A DNA stretch of 64,000 bases, taken from NCBI GenBank assembly GCA_965261795.1, contig OZ253476.1, positions 2,232,001-2,296,000 on the forward strand, in the 5' to 3' direction. The translations under genes were made by a program, and so were the position numbers. Below the pieces are notes generated by a model. The model saw nothing but the letters and a program-made list of their open reading frames with translations, had not been told where the DNA came from and ran no database searches. The number at the start of each line of letters is the position of its first letter. Within the stretch, counting starts at the first letter, position 1. Below are positions 8,446 to 17,863 of this stretch, piece after piece. This DNA is from CBDCFV01 sp965261795 (GTDB lineage: Bacteria > Chloroflexota > Dehalococcoidia > Lucifugimonadales > UBA3495).

Positions 8446-9532
8446 GCCGGCTTACTTGGTTCTGGAAGACGGATCTGTATTCCGAGGGGAAGCCTTCGGG
8501 GTCGAGGCTGAAAGCCAGGGCGAGGTGGTGTTCAACACCAGCATGACTGGGTACCAGGAAGTGTTGACCGACCCGTCCTATGCCGGCCAACTGGTGATGC
8601 TGACGTACCCTTTAGTGGGCAACTACGGCATCAACAAGGAAGATTTCGAGTCCCGGCGTATCCAGGTGTCCGGGCTTATCGTGCGCGAACATTGCGACCG
8701 TCCCAGTCACTTTGCCAGTGAAAGGACTCTCCACGAGTTTCTCGAAAGCCAGAACGTTCCGGGCATCAGCGGCGTCGACACCAGGGCCATCACCCGGCGC
8801 CTGCGGGACCGGGGCGTAATGATGGGGGCGATCACCACCGACGCACCCGACTTGGCGGCGGCGCGGTTGGCTGCCTCAACGCGCTATGACGATGTGGACT
8901 TCGTCCGCACTGTAACCACTGCTGAGAGCTACGAATGGGACAATCCGCCCCTGCCGCCCGGTGCGCCGGGGCACCGGATAGTGGTGACGGACTGTGGATT
9001 GAAGTACAACATTCTAAGATTGTTGCGACAGCGCGGGTGCCAGGTCATCGCCATGCCAGCCTCGGCTCCGGCGGAAGAGATGCTGGCTCTGGAACCGGAC
9101 GGGGTGCTGTTGTCACCGGGACCCGGAGACCCGCAGTTGCTTGAGTACCTTGTGGACAACGTGGGCAGGTTACTGGGCAAAGTCCCCATCATGGGCATTT
9201 GCTTGGGGCATCAGATCGTGGCGAGGGCCCTGGGGGCGGACACGTTCAAGTTAAAGTTCGGGCACCGGGGCGGCAACCACCCGGTTAAAGACCTGGCCGA
9301 TGGTCGAGTTTACATAACCGCGCAGAACCATGGCTACGCCGTATCGGCCGGTTCCCTGCCTCCCGGCTTGGAGGTGTCCCACATCAACTTGCACGACGGC
9401 ACCATCGAAGGGTTGCGTCACCGGGACATGCCCATTTTTACTATCCAATATCATTCGGAAGGGTCGCCGGGCCCTCAAGATAACGAATATCTGTTTGATC
9501 GCTTCGTTCAGATGATCAGCCAAGCAGGTTAA
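8435..9532 (+). CDS. carA: Carbamoyl-phosphate synthase small (glutaminase) chain
   Basis: This chain releases ammonia from glutamine for CarB. The N-terminal CarA domain starts YLVLEDGSVFRGEAFG and includes NTSMTGYQEVLTDPSYAGQ. The class I glutaminase domain has the nucleophile Cys in GICLGHQ and the His and Glu of the triad in QYHSEGSPGP, where the more usual Pro is Ser. Start ATG 8435 gives 365 residues; upstream in-frame codons would extend into pyrC. CCGGGAAGAG just before it serves as ribosome site. Unusually, a small unknown gene separates it from carB. Confidence 0.95.
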   Translation: MMAKPAYLVLEDGSVFRGEAFGVEAESQGEVVFNTSMTGYQEVLTDPSYAGQLVMLTYPLVGNYGINKEDFESRRIQVSGLIVREHCDRPSHFASERTLHEFLESQNVPGISGVDTRAITRRLRDRGVMMGAITTDAPDLAAARLAASTRYDDVDFVRTVTTAESYEWDNPPLPPGAPGHRIVVTDCGLKYNILRLLRQRGCQVIAMPASAPAEEMLALEPDGVLLSPGPGDPQLLEYLVDNVGRLLGKVPIMGICLGHQIVARALGADTFKLKFGHRGGNHPVKDLADGRVYITAQNHGYAVSAGSLPPGLEVSHINLHDGTIEGLRHRDMPIFTIQYHSEGSPGPQDNEYLFDRFVQMISQAG

Positions 9533-9672
9533 AATAGATATCGGAGATTAAACGGTCCAATCCCTATCAAGGAGGAGATTTTACATAACGAATCCCGGAC
9601 ATAAATAATCCTGAATTACGCCAGGTATAACAAACCCTACACTGGCTGTTTGTAATATTTGGAGGTTTCTTA

Positions 9673-10089
9673 ATGTCTTCATTCTCCTTAGTGTTGGTGG
9701 AAGAGGGTGTGGAGGTGGAGGTCCCTGGCGACTTGTCGAGCGTTATATCGCTCTTGGATGAAGAGGTTCCCTGGTTTTCATACAATGGACACGAGTACCA
9801 ACTCACGGCGGTCAGGACGCAACTGCGTGAGCGTTGGGAGTTAACCATAAGGTTGATCAGTCCGGTGCGTCGCGACGGCACGCATCCTGCGATTGGCCGC
9901 ATCGAAATAGACCGTCTGGACAACGATGAAGTACGGTTCGCCATCCCCCCGCGAGACCGGGAGTCGCCCAGTGAGTATCATGAGGTGGACCCAGAGGGAC
10001 ATTTCCTGGGGTCATTCATGTTCCAGACTCTGAACATGCTGCAAAGGCGAGGGCTTATTACCCTGCCTGGCGTTCTTCCCACCTTTTAG
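9673..10089 (+). CDS. Hypothetical protein between carA and carB
   Basis: This 138-residue acidic protein is not recognised. It begins MSSFSLVLVEEGVEVEVPGD and appears to be a soluble alpha/beta protein with alternating strands in its first 100 residues (VRTQLRERWELTIRLI, IGRIEIDRLDNDEVRFAIP) and a short C-terminal helix. A strong GGAGGT lies 8 bases before ATG. The 140-bp spacer upstream (9533-9672) is noticeably AT-rich and holds a second GGAGGAG at about 9570 without a following start. It is on the operon strand and presumably co-transcribed with the car genes. No function is proposed. Confidence 0.72.
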   Translation: MSSFSLVLVEEGVEVEVPGDLSSVISLLDEEVPWFSYNGHEYQLTAVRTQLRERWELTIRLISPVRRDGTHPAIGRIEIDRLDNDEVRFAIPPRDRESPSEYHEVDPEGHFLGSFMFQTLNMLQRRGLITLPGVLPTF

Positions 10090-10093
10090 CAGC

Positions 10094-10109
10094 CCGGCAG
10101 GGCTGCCGG
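10094..10109 (+). other. Short hairpin before carB
   Basis: CCGGCA-GGGC-TGCCGG forms a 6-bp stem with a 4-base loop just downstream of the preceding stop and 18 bases before the putative carB start. There is no T run, so it is not an intrinsic terminator. It might influence carB translation or mRNA processing. Confidence 0.45.
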
Positions 10110-10127
10110 TGGTCCTGGTCACGGTGG

Positions 10128-13100
10128 GTGAAAGGAGATAATAGGATTAGCATTTCGCCTCAACCGGGGAAGGTGCTGGTTATCGGCTCCGGGCCAATCG
10201 TCATTGGCCAAGCTGCGGAGTTCGACTATGCCGGGACTCAAGCCTGCAAAGCCCTCCGTGACGAGGGCGTCTACACTGTGCTTGTTAACTCCAACCCGGC
10301 TACCATCATGACCGATCAAACCACGGCGGACTGCGTCTACGTGGAGCCGCTCACAGTCGAGGTACTGGACCGCATCCTTGACCGTGAGCGGCCCGATGGT
10401 CTGCTGCCCACTCTTGGAGGGCAGACCGGCCTGAATCTCGCGGTGGACCTGGCTGATGCCGGCGTTCTCGACAAGTACGGCGTACGCCTGCTGGGGACGC
10501 CCTTGGATACCATTCGCCGGTGTGAAGACCGGCAACTGTTTCGTGATTTTCTGCGAAGCATCAATGAGCCGGAGCCCAGTGGCGTCATCGCGTCGTCGTT
10601 GGAAGAGGCAAAAGCTCTTGGGCATGAAGTTGGCCTGCCGCTGGTGGTGCGGCCCGCGTATACGTTAGGCGGCAGCGGCGGCGGATTTGCCCGCACTTGG
10701 GAAGAGTTCGACACTATCGTGGCCAGCGGTCTGGCAACCAGCCCCATATCTCAAGTGCTGCTCGAACGGTCCTTGGTAGGCTGGAAAGAGATTGAATACG
10801 AGGTGATGCGGGACGGGGCCGACAACTGCATCACCATCTGCAACATGGAAAACCTGGACCCGATGGGCGTCCACACCGGAGACAGCATCGTCGTCGCTCC
10901 CAGCCAGACCCTGACCGATAAAGACTACCAGATGCTCCGGAGCGCCAGCCTGAAGATTATTCGCGGGCTTGGCATCGAGGGCGGTTGCAACGTTCAGTTA
11001 GCGTTCCGGCCCCATCCCCAAGTGGCGGAGGTGATTGGCTCCGCTGCCGTCTCCGACTCCCCTTACTACGTGATAGAAGTCAACCCAAGGGTCAGCCGCA
11101 GTTCGGCTTTGGCCAGCAAGGCCACCGGATACCCTATCGCCCGGGTGGCGGCCAAAATCGCCATTGGAAAACGATTGGACGAGATCCCCAACGCGGTAAC
11201 CGACAAGACCAAGGCGGCCTTCGAGCCTGCCTTGGACTATTGTGTTGTAAAGATTCCCCGCTGGCCCTTCGACAAGTTCCCCGACGGCGACAGGGGCATT
11301 ACGACCCAGATGAAGGCAACCGGGGAAGTGATGGTCATCGACCGGTCCTTCGAGGCGGCTTTGCAAAAGGCCATTCGTTCTCTGGAAATGGGCGGCCGCA
11401 CCCTTTTATGGGAACACCCGGACTGGCGCACCGAAGCGACCGACCCCTTGGAGCGCCTGCCGCTGGACCCCAATGACCTGCGCCTCTGGGCATTGATGGC
11501 CGGCATCCGCAGAGATGTGAGCGGGGCCAGGATGGTGCGCCGGACGTTGATCGACCCGTGGTTTATCAGCGCCTTGGAGCGCATTGTGGCAATGGAGAGA
11601 CGTCTGCTTGCCGAGCCGTTGGACCCTGACTTGCTGCTTCGCGCTAAACGTCTTGGGTTCACCGACGAGCAGGTAGGGACCCTGGCGGACATGCTGCCGG
11701 AGCAGGTCCGCAACCTGCGGCATCAATGGGGACTGAGGCCGGTGTACAAAACGGTGGACACTTGCGCCGCAGAATTCGAGGCGGTCACTCCCTACTTCTA
11801 CAGCACCTATGACCAGGAAAACGAGGCCCTTCCACTGCCGGGCAAGAAGGCGGTGGTCATCGGCAGCGGGCCCATAAGAATCGGCCAAGGGATAGAGTTC
11901 GACTATTGCAGCGTCCACGCAGCCCGCGCGCTGTCCGAGTCGGGCGTCCGCAGTATCATGATCAACTCCAACCCCGAGACGGTTTCCACTGATTTCGACT
12001 CCAGCGACCGCCTTTACTTTGAGCCTCTGGACGAAGAGGCGGTGCGCGACATCATGGAGAACGAGATGGTGGACGACCAAGCTCCGCCGTCGCTGGTGCA
12101 ATTCGGCGGCCAGACCGCCATCAACCTTTCCCAATCTCTGGCAATGGCGGGGCTGCCCATCCTGGGGTCCAGCGCCGTCGCTATCGACACCGCGTCGGAC
12201 CGGCACAAGTTCGAAGAGTTTCTGTCCCGGTTGGGCATCCCCCAACCGCCAGGCGCCGCCGTCACCTCTGTGAGCGAGGCGCTTCAGGTGGCCCAGAACA
12301 TTGGTTATCCCGCTGTGGTGCGGCCCAGCTATGTGCTTGGCGGACGGGCTATGGAAATTGTCCAGAACGCGTCGGAGCTCATACGCTATTTGACCGCCGC
12401 CGCCGCACTGGCCCCCGATCAACCGGTTCTCATCGACCGTTACATGGAAGGGAAGGAGTGCGAGGTCGACGCTATATGCGACGGCCAGCAGGTCTTGATT
12501 CCCGGCGTCATGGAGCACATCGAGCGGGCCGGCGTCCATAGCGGTGATTCGATGGCGATCTATCCGGGGCTGAATCTGACGTCGGAAGAGGTCAACACCA
12601 TCGTCGACTACACCACCAGGATAGGGCTGGCGCTGGAAGTTCGCGGGTTGATGAACATCCAGTTCGTCATTCTGGGAGGGCCTCCGTACCGCAGCCCCAA
12701 CCTCCCAACGGGCGCCGGAGACGCTACGTCGGTCTATGTTCTTGAGGTAAACCCCAGGGCCAGCCGTACCATTCCATTCATTTCCAAGGTTACCGGAGTT
12801 CCCGCAGCCGCCATCGCCACGCGGGTGATGCTGGGGCAAACTTTAGCAGATCAAGGCTATGAAGGAGGTCTTTGGCCTCGCCAGAACCTGGTAGGGATAA
12901 AAGCCCCGGTCTTTTCAATGGGCAAGCTGGTTGGAGTGGACTGGCATTTAGGGCCGGAGATGCTTTCTACCGGAGAGGTGATGGGCATTGACCTGGACTT
13001 CCCCAACGCTTTGTCGAAAGCGCTCTTGGCCGCCAACATGAACCTGCGCCAGAAAACGGGTGTGCTGCTCAGCATCGCCGACCAGGACAAGGCCGAAGCG

Positions 13101-13460
13101 GTGGTGCTGGTCCGGGCGTTGGGAGAAGCGGGATGCCCGCTCTATGCCACCGAGGGGACCGCCGCCATGATTGCCGCCATGGGCATTCCCGTGACGATGG
13201 CCACCAAGAAAATCGGTGAAGGTCACCCGAACGTGGTGGACGTGGTCAACGACGGCAGCGTGGGAGCGGTGATAAACACTTTGTCGGGAGACACGTCGGT
13301 CTTGCAGGACGGGTTTTTCATACGCCGTGCCGCGGTGGAACGGCAAATTCCCTGCTTTACTTCCTTGGACACGGCCCGGGCGGCGGTGGAAAGCCTGCTG
13401 GTCGAACGCGGCAACTACAACGTCAGGCGCACCGAAGAGTACCGGACGGGCGGTTTTTAG
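10128..13460 (+). CDS. carB: Carbamoyl-phosphate synthase large chain
   Basis: CarB makes carbamoyl phosphate from bicarbonate, ammonia and two ATP. Two ATP-grasp halves are clear (KVLVIGSGPIVIGQAAEFDY near 14 and KAVVIGSGPIRIGQGIEFDY near 570), each with its VNPR motif, plus the central helical domain and a C-terminal MGS-like regulatory domain (LYATEGTAAMI). At 1110 residues it exceeds the usual 1070 or so because of two insertions just before the EVNPR motifs (one near PHPQVAEVIGSAAVSDSP, one near GGPPYRSPNLPTGAGDATS). The start is doubtful: GTG 10128 is the only standard in-frame start, yet the strong AAAGGAG lies after it (10131-10137) and 8 bases before an ATT codon at 10146. Confidence 0.95.
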   Translation: MKGDNRISISPQPGKVLVIGSGPIVIGQAAEFDYAGTQACKALRDEGVYTVLVNSNPATIMTDQTTADCVYVEPLTVEVLDRILDRERPDGLLPTLGGQTGLNLAVDLADAGVLDKYGVRLLGTPLDTIRRCEDRQLFRDFLRSINEPEPSGVIASSLEEAKALGHEVGLPLVVRPAYTLGGSGGGFARTWEEFDTIVASGLATSPISQVLLERSLVGWKEIEYEVMRDGADNCITICNMENLDPMGVHTGDSIVVAPSQTLTDKDYQMLRSASLKIIRGLGIEGGCNVQLAFRPHPQVAEVIGSAAVSDSPYYVIEVNPRVSRSSALASKATGYPIARVAAKIAIGKRLDEIPNAVTDKTKAAFEPALDYCVVKIPRWPFDKFPDGDRGITTQMKATGEVMVIDRSFEAALQKAIRSLEMGGRTLLWEHPDWRTEATDPLERLPLDPNDLRLWALMAGIRRDVSGARMVRRTLIDPWFISALERIVAMERRLLAEPLDPDLLLRAKRLGFTDEQVGTLADMLPEQVRNLRHQWGLRPVYKTVDTCAAEFEAVTPYFYSTYDQENEALPLPGKKAVVIGSGPIRIGQGIEFDYCSVHAARALSESGVRSIMINSNPETVSTDFDSSDRLYFEPLDEEAVRDIMENEMVDDQAPPSLVQFGGQTAINLSQSLAMAGLPILGSSAVAIDTASDRHKFEEFLSRLGIPQPPGAAVTSVSEALQVAQNIGYPAVVRPSYVLGGRAMEIVQNASELIRYLTAAAALAPDQPVLIDRYMEGKECEVDAICDGQQVLIPGVMEHIERAGVHSGDSMAIYPGLNLTSEEVNTIVDYTTRIGLALEVRGLMNIQFVILGGPPYRSPNLPTGAGDATSVYVLEVNPRASRTIPFISKVTGVPAAAIATRVMLGQTLADQGYEGGLWPRQNLVGIKAPVFSMGKLVGVDWHLGPEMLSTGEVMGIDLDFPNALSKALLAANMNLRQKTGVLLSIADQDKAEAVVLVRALGEAGCPLYATEGTAAMIAAMGIPVTMATKKIGEGHPNVVDVVNDGSVGAVINTLSGDTSVLQDGFFIRRAAVERQIPCFTSLDTARAAVESLLVERGNYNVRRTEEYRTGGF

Positions 13461-13508
13461 ACGATTGCGAAGATTCCTCTAAGCGGCGACCCAAGGGAAC
13501 CCGCCCCC

Positions 13509-14462
13509 TTACCAGTCCATCTCCATTCCCAGACCCATCGCCTTGGCCTTTTCGTACGCCAGTTTGGCTGCGGCAACGTCCGCAATCCCTGTGCCCATAA
13601 GCTTTGCGTAGACAATCTGGTCGTGATTGTCCCTGCCGGAGACCACTCCTGCCACCGCGTAGCGCAACTCAACAAGGTTGCTCCATTGCAATAGGCCCCG
13701 ATCAACTGCGCTGGCCATGTCTCCCGCCTCTTCTCGCGCCTGCTCGGCGGAGTCCACGAAAATCTTGTCGGCCCGGCTGATGGCCGCGTCGTCCACCTCG
13801 CACACCCTCCACGTGGTGGGACCGGCGCCGATCAATGTCGACCCGGCGGCCAGCCATTCTCCCTCGACTACCGGCTCGGTGGCGGCAGCTATGCACACGA
13901 CGACATCGCTGTCCCGCACGGCGTCCGCGTTGCTGGAAACCGCCTCAACCTCCACGCCTAACGTGTCGCTCATAGACCGGGCGAAGGCCTCTCTCCGGTC
14001 CTGCGTACGGCTATAGGCTTTTATCCGCTTGATGTTTCTTACCTTGGTCACCGCTTCCAACTGGGTGGGCGCTTGGTACCCGGTGCCGATTATTCCCAAG
14101 GTGCCGCTGTCGGAGTTGGAGAGGTGTTTCACCGCTACGCCGGTAGTGGCGCCGGTGCGCAACTGGCCCAGACGGTTGGCTTGGGTATAACAGAGCAACT
14201 GGCCCGTGTCGGCGTCGTATAGGCTTACCTGAAAAGAGTAGGTGCCTCTGACGACTGTGTAGGTCTTGACGCCCAGCACACCTTCGTGAAACATTCCGCC
14301 GCCCATCACAGACAACATACCGCCGCTGGCGATTATCTTGCGCCGGGCCAGGTTCATAGCCTCCCCTTGCCCAAAATGGTTTTGCATCGATTCAATGGCT
14401 CCCAGCATGTCGTCCATCTGGACAGCCCGTGAGACGTCTTCATCCCGCAAGAACAACGCCAT
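13509..14462 (-). CDS. Ornithine cyclodeaminase / mu-crystallin family NAD(P)-binding protein
   Basis: A 317-residue protein of the family that includes ornithine cyclodeaminase, alanine dehydrogenase of archaeal type and ketimine reductases. Seen are the N-terminal substrate domain with LARRK and VKTYTV, the TGATTGVAVKHL segment and the Rossmann loop GIIGTGYQAPTQ. The usual VVDSxEQA-like segment reads FVDSAEQAREEAGD. The substrate cannot be assigned. It is convergent with carB (48 bp apart); the spacer shows no clear intrinsic terminator. The ATG is preceded by AGGAGG. Confidence 0.88.
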   Translation of the reverse strand: MALFLRDEDVSRAVQMDDMLGAIESMQNHFGQGEAMNLARRKIIASGGMLSVMGGGMFHEGVLGVKTYTVVRGTYSFQVSLYDADTGQLLCYTQANRLGQLRTGATTGVAVKHLSNSDSGTLGIIGTGYQAPTQLEAVTKVRNIKRIKAYSRTQDRREAFARSMSDTLGVEVEAVSSNADAVRDSDVVVCIAAATEPVVEGEWLAAGSTLIGAGPTTWRVCEVDDAAISRADKIFVDSAEQAREEAGDMASAVDRGLLQWSNLVELRYAVAGVVSGRDNHDQIVYAKLMGTGIADVAAAKLAYEKAKAMGLGMEMDW

Positions 14463-14608
14463 GGTTTCCTCCTAAGATTGGGAGAGAGTAGCTGTGATTA
14501 CAGTCGGTGAAGCAGGCCCTAGTTTATCGTTGCCTGCGGTGGTTGACAAATAGCGTTGCCGCGCACAAAGACCAGGCGGGCGTCAACACCGGGGACGTTA
14601 AAGGCGGG

Positions 14609-15208
14609 CTAACGATTTGATGGCGGTTGAAAGCGGTTGACGACCGCCCAAGCGGTAGGGAGGGCCAGCGATGCGATGTACAGCTTTACCAAGTCGCCGA
14701 GGATGAAGGGATAAAGTCCGAACTCCAACACTTTGCCCTCGGGTACGAAGTAGGACAACTGGATAATCCCGGGCACGTACAGGATGATGTTTCCAGCCAG
14801 CATGGCGAGGATAATCCATACTCTGCGGTCCCAACCTCGTTCGCTCAGGAATCCAACAACGAATGCAGCCGGTATGAAGCCGATGATGTAGCCGCCGGAG
14901 GCCAATGTCCATACCAGACCCGATGCGCCGCCGGCATAGAACGGCAGGAAGCTCCCCTCGACCAAGTACAGAAGCAGGGCGGCTCCGCCGCGCCAACTGC
15001 CCAATGCCGCCCCGGTAAGCAACACCGCCAGCGTCTGTCCGGTGATTGGCACCGGGGTGAACGGCAGGCGAATCACCAACTGGGCCATCAGGGCTACAAA
15101 CAGGCTGGCCCCGACGATCAGGGCGACGTCTCTGGCTGCCCTGAGGACGCGGTCGTCAACCGGGATTACACTGTCGATTAAAACGGCAGTATGAGTTTTA
15201 GACAACAA
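14609..15208 (-). CDS. bioY: BioY, biotin transporter substrate-binding (S) component
   Basis: BioY is the membrane S component of the ECF-type biotin transporter. Six hydrophobic helices are visible, with the family motif ITGQTLAVLLTGAALGSWRG near the first third and GYIIGFIPAAFVVGFLSERG after it. The longer open frame upstream overlaps the ferredoxin gene and is not protein-like. A TTG at 15208 (LLSKTHTAVLID), preceded by an AGGAAAG ribosome site, gives 199 residues, the normal BioY length. No EcfA/EcfT genes are nearby; BioY may share an energising module or work alone. Confidence 0.88.
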   Translation of the reverse strand: MLSKTHTAVLIDSVIPVDDRVLRAARDVALIVGASLFVALMAQLVIRLPFTPVPITGQTLAVLLTGAALGSWRGGAALLLYLVEGSFLPFYAGGASGLVWTLASGGYIIGFIPAAFVVGFLSERGWDRRVWIILAMLAGNIILYVPGIIQLSYFVPEGKVLEFGLYPFILGDLVKLYIASLALPTAWAVVNRFQPPSNR

Positions 15209-15264
15209 TGTCTGCTTTCCTGAAGGTGTAGAAACGTGAGGCGGCGGGTGGAAAACGGCCCGCC

Positions 15265-15504
15265 CTATTTGAAGAAGTCTCGGTTCTTGCGGATGTACTC
15301 CCGCCACTTCGCCGGGACCGCGAACTCGTCGAATATGGCCTGCACCGGGCACACAGACTCGCAATACGAGCAATCGATGCAGATTTCGGGGTCGATGTGG
15401 TACATATCGGCATCGTCAGTTGTGGCAATGCAGTCAACAGGGCATACGTCCAAGCAGGACGCATCTTTTACGCCAACACATGGCTCAGTGATAACGTAAG
15501 GCAT
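15265..15504 (-). CDS. 7Fe (3Fe-4S/4Fe-4S) ferredoxin
   Basis: A 79-residue soluble electron carrier. The first cluster motif is C9-x7-C17-x3-C21-P with C25, the spacing of [3Fe-4S]-type sites. The second is CIDCSYCESVCP, a classic [4Fe-4S] motif. The C-terminal WREYIRKNRDFF helix is typical of FdxA-like ferredoxins. It lies upstream of bioY on the same strand, 56 bp away, and is divergent from the LysR gene. Confidence 0.93.
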   Translation of the reverse strand: MPYVITEPCVGVKDASCLDVCPVDCIATTDDADMYHIDPEICIDCSYCESVCPVQAIFDEFAVPAKWREYIRKNRDFFK

Positions 15505-15679
15505 AAGACCAGCACCGCTAAGAGTGTAATGGCTTCGGTTACGCCGAATGACTACCAGAATTCGGCGAGCCTGCCAGCAATACTCAACCTATTCTTGGGT
15601 CGCCCACTGTATTTTGTCAAGCAATAATATATAATACATTTTATTAAACGCCGTAAGTCTGCTTGGGGGAGCATGATGT

Positions 15680-16621
15680 ATGGAGTTGAGAGAGCTTGTT
15701 AGCTTTTACCACGTGGCCCGCCTTCGCAGCGTGTCCAAAGCTGCGCGGACGCTGGAATTGGGTCAACCCACCGTCACTACCCACCTGAGGAAATTGGAGA
15801 GCGAGTTTGGCATCACGCTTTTCGACCGGATAAAAAGGCCGATCCATCTGACCTCGGAAGGGATCACACTGCTGGAACTGGTAACGCCGGTCGTCAACGC
15901 GGTGGATACTCTCAAGACACAGATGGACTACTCGGAACGTTTGGGGTCCTTTGTCGTGGGAGCCTACCAGGACTTAGTGATGCACCACCTGCCCAAGGGC
16001 ATCCAGAAGTTCCGATCGGACTATCCCGAAGTACGGATGAGGCTATTGGCGAGGGCTTACGCTCCGTTGATTCAATTGGTAAAGTCCGGCGAGTTGGACC
16101 TGGCTTTTTGCTCGCCCCCGCCGGCGGAGGAGCCTTCCCTGGAGTTCCAGGACCTCTTTGAGTACAACGTGGTGCTGTTGACGCCCCCAGGCCACCCTCT
16201 CCTGGAGAAGCAGCCCATCGCGTTGGAAGACATTGTGGAATGGCCCATGATCCTCGCAGGCCCGGGAAGCCTCACAAGGCAACGGGTTGAACAGTCGTTG
16301 CGTAGTAAAGGCCTCACTTATGATGTTGTCCTGGCGATGGACGACACCGAGTCCATAAAGCGTTACGTGGAAATCGGCATGGGACTGGCAATCACCAGCG
16401 ACTTTACCCTCCACGCCGAAGACCATGACAAGCTTGGCGTGGTCCTCTTGGATCACATTTTCGACAGCTCCGTCATAGGCGTGTGTACGCTAAAGGGCAA
16501 ATTCCTGGGCAGGGCGGTGCGGAACTTTATCGATACCGTGTCTGACCAGATGCGTGGGTTTCACGCCGAGTTGCTGGATTGGGGCAATTCCTCCTCGGAG
16601 CAGGGCCAGTCAGTCTCTTAA
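15680..16621 (+). CDS. LysR-family transcriptional regulator
   Basis: A 313-residue one-component regulator. The N-terminal winged helix is clear (LVSFYHVARLRSVSKAARTL, then LGQPTVTTHLRKLESEFGITLFDR), followed by a linker helix and a periplasmic-binding-like effector domain (VVGAYQDLVMHHLPKGIQKF...). It resembles the CysB/CbbR branch of the family. It is transcribed divergently from the ferredoxin across an AT-rich spacer (15505-15679), which probably carries its operator. Its target and ligand are unknown. Confidence 0.92.
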   Translation: MELRELVSFYHVARLRSVSKAARTLELGQPTVTTHLRKLESEFGITLFDRIKRPIHLTSEGITLLELVTPVVNAVDTLKTQMDYSERLGSFVVGAYQDLVMHHLPKGIQKFRSDYPEVRMRLLARAYAPLIQLVKSGELDLAFCSPPPAEEPSLEFQDLFEYNVVLLTPPGHPLLEKQPIALEDIVEWPMILAGPGSLTRQRVEQSLRSKGLTYDVVLAMDDTESIKRYVEIGMGLAITSDFTLHAEDHDKLGVVLLDHIFDSSVIGVCTLKGKFLGRAVRNFIDTVSDQMRGFHAELLDWGNSSSEQGQSVS

Positions 16622-17080
16622 GCGCGCCCAACGTTCCACACGGCGCCGGTTTGCGCGGTAGCCAGCCCCTCGTTTGTGCTTGGCCCGTGCTGGGCTAAAG
16701 GGACCCCCGAGTCCACCAATCCCATTTCCGCCAGTTTCTCCAGACGATCCAGCAAGGTTGACGCCGGGACCCGCAGACCCACTTTGTGGCGTGGGCGATT
16801 CGGGGAATCTGTTTGGACGTGGGGGAAGGCGACGGGAATTTCCGACCAGCGCTGATGCGTCAACCGGGGCGATGTGTAGCTGGACATGGGTCAACTTCCC
16901 AAGTCGGTTTCATTTCAGCAAGCATTTGGAGGCTAGAGCAGGATTCAGAGGTGCGGTCCAGTTTCCCTATCTAAAGCAGCCGCTGATACCGCGGCCGCTA
17001 CGACGTGTCGGCAGGTATTTGGTAGAATAGTTGTTATATCTAATTTCAATAGCATAGTCTGGTCTGGGAGGAGCCTCCCT
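16622..17080. other. Intergenic stretch with possible gene remnant
   Basis: There is no convincing intact gene. On the minus strand, 16618-16887 can be read as an 89-residue frame containing a helical, protein-like segment (PASTLLDRLEKLAEMGLVD). It lacks a good start and may be a decayed fragment. The last 70 bases before 17081 are AT-rich (TTGTTATATCTAATTTC) and probably hold the promoter of the three-gene cassette. Confidence 0.4.
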
Positions 17081-17863
17081 GTGCTAATCCGGCCTGAAAA
17101 CGAGCCGCCGGGGCCAACTCTGGAATTCCTCAAACGCTGCTTTCGGTTTGTTAGCTGGGAGTGGCCTCACGCTGTGCGGGAACCGGTACCGGACGAGGGT
17201 TTTGAGGAGCTGTTCCGCGACAGTTGTGTCCGGCAGCTGCCCGGTTGGTCAGTCGCTCCGTCACGTGAAATGTGGCTAGGCGCTGGGCTAGAAACGCTAT
17301 CCGGGACACAGCACGAGGTGGACATTGTAGCCAAAACCGTCGGGACAACCTCAGTGGCCGAGTTAAAGAACTTAGGTGGCGGGCCGGGCAAAAATGACAT
17401 CATCGTCTTCTATGCCAAAATCCTCGATTACTTGCTCGCTAATCCCGAGTTGGCCTACGACGATGTCTGCTTAGCCTTTGTGTCGCGGGTTACCTTCGAC
17501 CAGAGAGGGCTGGCCGCCTGCTTGGGTTTGGGCATACACCCAGTAGCATCCGATATACGACCGCTTCCAGTGCTAATTAGTAACGCAATGGCGATGCAAG
17601 TGGAGTTGGATCGAGGACTGCGTGTTGATTCAGAGACATTGGCCCGTTTTGAAGATTTTTGCGCTAATCTTAATCGCGTGACGTTCGCTTTGCGTGAAAC
17701 TTGGCTAGACCACCGTTGCGACTACCTTTCTTCTGATGATGCCTTGCTGTTTCGAGCGGTCGAACCGGTTGATGCGGTCGATTTGGCTCGGGAGCTGCGA
17801 CAGGCTAACAGTGACTGGATTGCAATCTACAGGGCCTTCCTGCACGCCCAGCCCATAGGGTGA
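17081..17863 (+). CDS. Putative PD-(D/E)XK-type nuclease, first gene of a three-gene cassette
   Basis: This 260-residue soluble protein has no product name I recognise. Around residues 76-97 it carries a restriction-nuclease-like core: HEVDIVAKT (Asp81), then a beta strand with SVAELKN (Glu94-x-Lys96), preceded by an acidic helix (FEELF, Glu42/43) and followed by a helix with KNDIIVFYAKILDYL. This fits the alpha-beta-beta-beta-alpha PD-(D/E)XK fold, but the assignment is by motif only. GTG 17081 has GGGAGGAG 7 bases upstream. Its stop overlaps the start of the next gene (GTGA). Composition looks less GC-rich than the flanking pyr genes, suggesting acquisition. Confidence 0.72.
   Translation: MLIRPENEPPGPTLEFLKRCFRFVSWEWPHAVREPVPDEGFEELFRDSCVRQLPGWSVAPSREMWLGAGLETLSGTQHEVDIVAKTVGTTSVAELKNLGGGPGKNDIIVFYAKILDYLLANPELAYDDVCLAFVSRVTFDQRGLAACLGLGIHPVASDIRPLPVLISNAMAMQVELDRGLRVDSETLARFEDFCANLNRVTFALRETWLDHRCDYLSSDDALLFRAVEPVDAVDLARELRQANSDWIAIYRAFLHAQPIG

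Noticed and set aside
11406..12839. 477-codon minus-strand frame inside carB
   Set aside because: Antisense shadow of a strongly conserved gene; His/Arg/Gly-rich and without domains.
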